Part shown: positions 60,392-64,000 of the stretch, piece after piece
Layout of the letters: each line of letters begins with the position of its first letter
Numbering within the stretch: position 1 is the first letter of the stretch
Source of the DNA: JBFWNG01 sp050251195
GTDB lineage: Bacteria > Bdellovibrionota_B > Oligoflexia > Oligoflexales > Oligoflexaceae
DNA length: 64,000 nt
Reading direction: 5' to 3'
Assembly: GCA_050251195.1 (NCBI GenBank)
Contig: JBFWNG010000001.1
Location: 248,001-312,000, forward strand
Translations under genes and position numbers: made by a program
The notes under the pieces: model-generated
What the model was told of the DNA's origin: nothing
Databases searched by the model: none
What the model saw: only the letters and a program-made list of their open reading frames with translations

Positions 60392-60742
60392 ATGGGGATC
60401 TCGTCTTTGAAAATTGATGAGGAAAGTTTCGTAGAGTTCATAGTTGACGATCAATTGGACGGACTGGACGTGAAGGCAGTACGCATGTTTGGGAGCTATG
60501 GGCTGTACCGCGGAGACAACTTTTTTGGCATTATTGCCAAGAGCCAGCTTTTCTTTAAAACCTCCGCGAAAAGCAAAGGAAAGTATTTGGATTACGGTAT
60601 GATGCCTTTTTCGCCTTCGAAGATTCAAGTATTGTCCAATTACCTCGAAGTGCCAGCCGACGTTATCGAGGATCGCAACAAGCTCCAGGCGTGGGCTCTT
60701 GAGGCTGCCGAGTGCGGAGAAAAGGGCGAGGCGTGGTTCTAG
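60392..60742 (+). CDS. TfoX N-terminal domain protein
   Basis: 116 residues. VRMFGSYGLYRGDNFFGIIAKSQLFFK (in two parts), YLDYGMMPFSPSKI and NKLQAWALEA identify the TfoX/Sxy N-terminal domain; the C-terminal domain of full TfoX is absent, as in many free-standing family members. No competence role can be claimed. ATG 60392 lacks a clear ribosome site. Its end overlaps the start of the metalloprotease gene by 31 bases. Confidence 0.85.
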   Translation: MGISSLKIDEESFVEFIVDDQLDGLDVKAVRMFGSYGLYRGDNFFGIIAKSQLFFKTSAKSKGKYLDYGMMPFSPSKIQVLSNYLEVPADVIEDRNKLQAWALEAAECGEKGEAWF

Positions 60743-61746
60743 CTTTCGTGCTTCTTCTCGTCGGTGCGACGGCTTGCCGGACTTCGGTAGAACCGTCGAC
60801 GACGTCTGGTACCGTGGACTCGTGGCAGGATGATTTTCACATTTGGCCCAATAGAGAAAATATACCCGTTTGCTGGGTCAATCCGGAAGACGGGGATCCG
60901 GAATACATGGCGGAAACAGAGGACGTTGTCGGGCGAGAATATGCGCGAGCGGGCATCGCGTTCAAGGGGTGGAAAAAGTGCGCAGACGAACGTCATCCCG
61001 ATGGCCTTCGCGTCACAATTTTGCCCGAGAAGATATTCAAAAACCAGGCAAGCATTGGCACAAATGACGACGAAGCGCGGATGGATTTGTCGCAGGGATT
61101 TAGCGACGCCAAAGTGCTGGCCACCACCAAAGTCTATGACCCCAAAACCGGCGCTCAAAAACCGGTATGTCAGTCGCAGCGGGGCATCAATTGTATTCGC
61201 GGGTTCGCACTCCACGAGTTTGGACATGCGGCGGGACTCCGCCACGAAAGAGAACGAGTGGAAAACAACTGCGATCTGGGAGGTGTGCCTGTCGATCATG
61301 AGGAGCACTGGAAGACGGCCACGCAAATTGGTGATTTCGACGACAATTCCATCATGAACTACTGTAAGAACAATCTTGATATGATTGCCGACGTCGTACC
61401 GAAACTCTCAGATCTCGATGTCGCAACTTTGAAGGCACTTTATGAAATGCCCATTGCAAAAATTGCTGGAGACTTAGCGAAGACTTCGGAAGGGCTCTAT
61501 CGGTTGAATCTAAAAGTAGTGGGTCCTCGCGCGATGGTTTATCGATACAAGTATGGCGTTGCAGGGGTTTTGGACTGTAAGACTGAGGATGGATACGCCG
61601 GACCCTTTCAAGTTGGCCGCCCTATAACGGATAGCCTATCTCAAGCTATGATTGGCAAAAGAGTTAAGGTATGTGTACTAGGCGGCAACGCTAGCGGATG
61701 GCAACAATCGGGAGTTTACAGCTCCGTCTCCTATATGTTGAGATGA
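60712..61746 (+). CDS. Lipoprotein zinc metalloprotease (copy 2)
   Basis: 344 residues. The signal ends in VGATAC with Arg at +2. It shares with the gene at 24447 the segment IWPNRENIPVCW, the zinc site HEFGHAAGLRHE, the Met-turn SIMNYC and the C-terminal domain (LDCKTEDGYAGPF, KVCVLGGNASGWQ). The start is GTG at 60712, inside tfoX; a second GTG at 60733 has AGGG upstream and is equally possible. Confidence 0.86.
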   Translation: MRRKGRGVVLAFVLLLVGATACRTSVEPSTTSGTVDSWQDDFHIWPNRENIPVCWVNPEDGDPEYMAETEDVVGREYARAGIAFKGWKKCADERHPDGLRVTILPEKIFKNQASIGTNDDEARMDLSQGFSDAKVLATTKVYDPKTGAQKPVCQSQRGINCIRGFALHEFGHAAGLRHERERVENNCDLGGVPVDHEEHWKTATQIGDFDDNSIMNYCKNNLDMIADVVPKLSDLDVATLKALYEMPIAKIAGDLAKTSEGLYRLNLKVVGPRAMVYRYKYGVAGVLDCKTEDGYAGPFQVGRPITDSLSQAMIGKRVKVCVLGGNASGWQQSGVYSSVSYMLR

Positions 61747-61775
61747 ATGCCCCACGGGGGGTAGGAAGGCTTCTT

Positions 61776-62759
61776 ATGTTAGAACAGGGCACCCAAGGCC
61801 GGTGGGAAAGTTTCGCGAAAAAGATCCGGAACGAAGGTGTTGATCTGAGACGGACGCCCTTAACGATGCTCCAGATTAACGTGGGCAAACTGTGCAATCA
61901 AACTTGCTTGCATTGTCATGTCGACGCAGGACCGAATAAGAAAAAAGAAAACATGGATCAACGAACTGCCCAACGACTCGTCTTGCTCGGAGCGGAATGT
62001 ACCAGCTTGACGACAATCGACCTTACGGGAGGGGCGCCGGAGCTGAACCCGCATTTTAGGTATTTAGTGGAATCTTTCCGCAAAATGGGAAAGCAGGTGA
62101 TCGATCGATGCAACCTCACTGTTTTCTTCGAACCGGGTCAAGAAGGCACCCCTCAATTTTTAAAGGACAACGGCGTCAAAGTCGTCGCGTCACTGCCGTG
62201 CTATTCAAAAGAAAACGTTGAGCAGCAACGCGGCGACGGCGTGTTTGGCAAAAGTATCGAGGCTCTGAAGATTCTTAACGAGCTTGGGTATGGCTTCGAA
62301 GGTAGCGGTTTGGAATTGGACCTCGTGTACAACCCGATCGGACCGTTTCTGCCGCCGTCCCAAGTCAAGCTCAAGAGCGACTACAGAACAAGACTCTGGG
62401 ACGACTTCGGTATCCGCTTCAATGAGCTCTATACGATTACGAACATGCCCATTAAGCGATTTTTATTTGATTTAAAGAAGTCGGAAAAGTACGACCCATA
62501 CATGCAGCTGCTCTACAACAACTTTAACAAGGTGGCGTGCGAACGCGTAATGTGTCGATCTCTGCTTTCCATAAGCTGGGACGGCAAGGTGTACGATTGC
62601 GATTTTAATCAGATGCTCGACATGCCCGTAGCGAGCGGCAAAACAATCTGGGACACGGGGTCGCTTCTCGAGCTTGCCCAGTCTGATATTAAGCTTGCCG
62701 ATCATTGCTACGGCTGTACCGCCGGCGCGGGAAGTTCCTGTGGCGGCGCTTTAACCTAA
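61776..62759 (+). CDS. arsS: ArsS-type radical SAM protein
   Basis: 327 residues. The [4Fe-4S] motif is CNQTCLHC in GKLCNQTCLHCHVDAGP; DLTGGAPELNPHF is the SAM contact region. The C-terminal domain keeps ISWDGKVYDCDFNQML and the last Cys set CYGCTAGAGSSCGG, typical of arsenosugar-biosynthesis ArsS (DUF3641 C-terminus). It attaches a 5'-deoxyadenosyl group to methylated arsenic in known cases, but no arsM or other ars gene is near. ATG 61776 follows AGGAAGG at 6 bases; the longer open frame lies inside the metalloprotease gene. Confidence 0.88.
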   Translation: MLEQGTQGRWESFAKKIRNEGVDLRRTPLTMLQINVGKLCNQTCLHCHVDAGPNKKKENMDQRTAQRLVLLGAECTSLTTIDLTGGAPELNPHFRYLVESFRKMGKQVIDRCNLTVFFEPGQEGTPQFLKDNGVKVVASLPCYSKENVEQQRGDGVFGKSIEALKILNELGYGFEGSGLELDLVYNPIGPFLPPSQVKLKSDYRTRLWDDFGIRFNELYTITNMPIKRFLFDLKKSEKYDPYMQLLYNNFNKVACERVMCRSLLSISWDGKVYDCDFNQMLDMPVASGKTIWDTGSLLELAQSDIKLADHCYGCTAGAGSSCGGALT

Positions 62760-62863
62760 TCGGATCTGTACCGCGATATTATTTTGGATCGGCGCATTTC
62801 GGCTTGCATCATGCAAAGACAAAGGCGTTGGGTTCATATCTTGGCAAGGGCGGTGCAAAGTTC

Positions 62864-64000
62864 ATGAGGCTTAGAACTCCTCTTTGTTTTTTGGTTTTGA
62901 CCTGCATATGGGCATGTCGGTCTGAATTGACGGTTGAAGGAGAAGAAGACGAGTTTGTGATAAGATATCTCGGCTCGCCCGTTTATTCGAGTTCTCACGA
63001 GGTAATCAACCTTGACGGCTTTAAGGTCGATAGCTCCCAAATATTAATTTGGGAGGAGCTAATATCAGGCAAACCTGAACCCATGTTTATGGCGAATGAA
63101 GACGGCGCTTGGAGCACGGCAAAGCCTCTCGATTACGAATTGAAAGTCAGAAATGCGTTTGAGTCGACCGGTCGATTTGCGGCGGATTCCTCCGACGGAC
63201 TCTATATAGTTCAGTTCCAAACTCCGATTTTGGACGCCTATCGCCGCTCGATTCTTTCCGAAGCCGTTCGCATCGTGAATTACCTTCCCAACTACGCCTA
63301 TGTTGTGCGAACGTCCGGACAGGTTGCGCAAAAAATCAAGGGCTTGGAGTATGTACGCTCGGTTGACGAATTGCCGCCGACGCTCAAGCACGCGCCCGGT
63401 TTTGTGCGCTACTCGACTCCCCAGCGGTACGACGTGGTCCTGACGGATACGGGATCTAAAGGCCAACTTGTCGAACAGTTGCGAAAGTTGGACGCAACGG
63501 TAATGAATCATCATCCTGGCGAAGCGTTTCTAGAGGCGGTCCTTAATAGCGAGCAATTTGAGGCTGTTTTGCAGCGACCTGACGTTGTTTGGGTCGAACC
63601 GTCGCCCCAACGAATCGAGCTCGACGTCGACAAAGCGAGATTCATGGGAGGAGAGAGTCGCCTGGAGAGTTTGGTCGGGGGTGGCTTTCTTGGAGAAGGG
63701 ATCAGAGGCCACAGTTTAGAGGGCATGAATCCCGACCACAGCGATTTCGGAGCGTCCGAGTTTCGCCAGAAGCCGATCGGCGTCGTCAATACCTTTTACT
63801 CCGAACACGGCCAGAATACCTTCGGAATAATGTTCGGGGACGGTACCGGCAATCCCTTGGCGCGAGGATTTCTGCCCCGGGCACAAGGGTATTTTACCAA
63901 TAGCGACGCCATCTATGATTCCGAAGCTGACAGCGAGATGAGTCGTTTTAGTTTGACAAAAAAAGTAGTCGACGAATACCAGGTGATGTTCCAGAGCGCC
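62864..64000 (+). CDS. Subtilase-family lipoprotein, 3' end outside window; catalytic Asp apparently replaced
   Basis: 379 residues are visible and the frame is open at the window end. The signal ends in CIWAC with Arg at +2. An inhibitor-like prodomain (YIVQFQTPILDAYRR, RPDVVWVEP) precedes the S8 domain. The His box is EHGQNTFGIMFGDGTGN, with GFLPRAQGYF after it. At the place of the usual DTG/DSG Asp the sequence reads IRGHSLEGMNPDHSDF, with no Asp at that position; a Glu is nearby. The Ser box lies beyond the window. It may be a variant protease or a non-catalytic homolog. Confidence 0.75.
   Translation, partial: MRLRTPLCFLVLTCIWACRSELTVEGEEDEFVIRYLGSPVYSSSHEVINLDGFKVDSSQILIWEELISGKPEPMFMANEDGAWSTAKPLDYELKVRNAFESTGRFAADSSDGLYIVQFQTPILDAYRRSILSEAVRIVNYLPNYAYVVRTSGQVAQKIKGLEYVRSVDELPPTLKHAPGFVRYSTPQRYDVVLTDTGSKGQLVEQLRKLDATVMNHHPGEAFLEAVLNSEQFEAVLQRPDVVWVEPSPQRIELDVDKARFMGGESRLESLVGGGFLGEGIRGHSLEGMNPDHSDFGASEFRQKPIGVVNTFYSEHGQNTFGIMFGDGTGNPLARGFLPRAQGYFTNSDAIYDSEADSEMSRFSLTKKVVDEYQVMFQSA

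Overview
The window looks like chromosome from a free-living Gram-negative bacterium of moderate GC (around half, by eye). Signs are TolC, RND, Omp85-type and TolC-partner envelope proteins, and at least 17 lipoproteins with a classic lipobox. The many secreted hydrolases, large hybrid kinases and a sigma-54 activator fit a Bdellovibrionota/Oligoflexia-like or other former deltaproteobacterial lineage. That placement is inference: no rRNA or tRNA gene was seen, and no mobile element or CRISPR array either.

Layout. 1-6.2 kb: the 3' part of metH, a class-III aminotransferase and hemW-like pair, a small membrane protein and a poly-proline lipoprotein, with two triplicated REP-like repeat clusters in opposite orientation. 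6.4-12.2 kb: a compact four-gene phosphorelay on the minus strand (NtrC-type regulator, HPt, kinase with a dead receiver, REC-kinase-REC hybrid) and a divergent receiver-like orphan. 12.6-14.5 kb: a tandem universal stress protein behind a sigma-54-like site, and a lipoprotein. 14.4-22.5 kb: the complete phosphate regulon block phoB-phoR-pstSCAB-phoU, with two 7-4-7 Pho boxes read directly from the sequence, next to a phytase-like secreted protein. 22.7-30.9 kb: a YihY/BrkB membrane protein, DUF1003, a metalloprotease lipoprotein and a three-gene RND efflux operon.

31-33.9 kb: three adjacent lipoproteins that appear to share an N-terminal domain but carry different low-complexity C-termini (Gly/Cys-rich 20-residue repeats, Tyr-Pro-Gly repeats, Gly/Phe-rich). 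This is the most novel-looking locus in the window. 34-43.9 kb: a beta-propeller-like protein, a PAS hybrid kinase, MscS, a duplicated-domain lipoprotein, two outer-membrane-type proteins, a VWA lipoprotein and a family-5 uracil-DNA glycosylase. 43.9-46.4 kb: a BufA2/BufB/BufC (bufferin, MNIO-modified peptide) cluster preceded by yceI. 46.7-64 kb: lipoproteins, an erythromycin-esterase-like protein, two trypsin-like lipoproteins, dinB, a bacterioferritin/Bfd pair with a clear Fur box, hydrolases, TfoX-like, a second copy of the metalloprotease lipoprotein, ArsS and the start of an unusual subtilase that lacks the usual catalytic Asp.

Together the genes describe a cell that invests in surface lipoproteins and extracellular degradation, in multi-component signalling, and in phosphate, iron and copper homeostasis.
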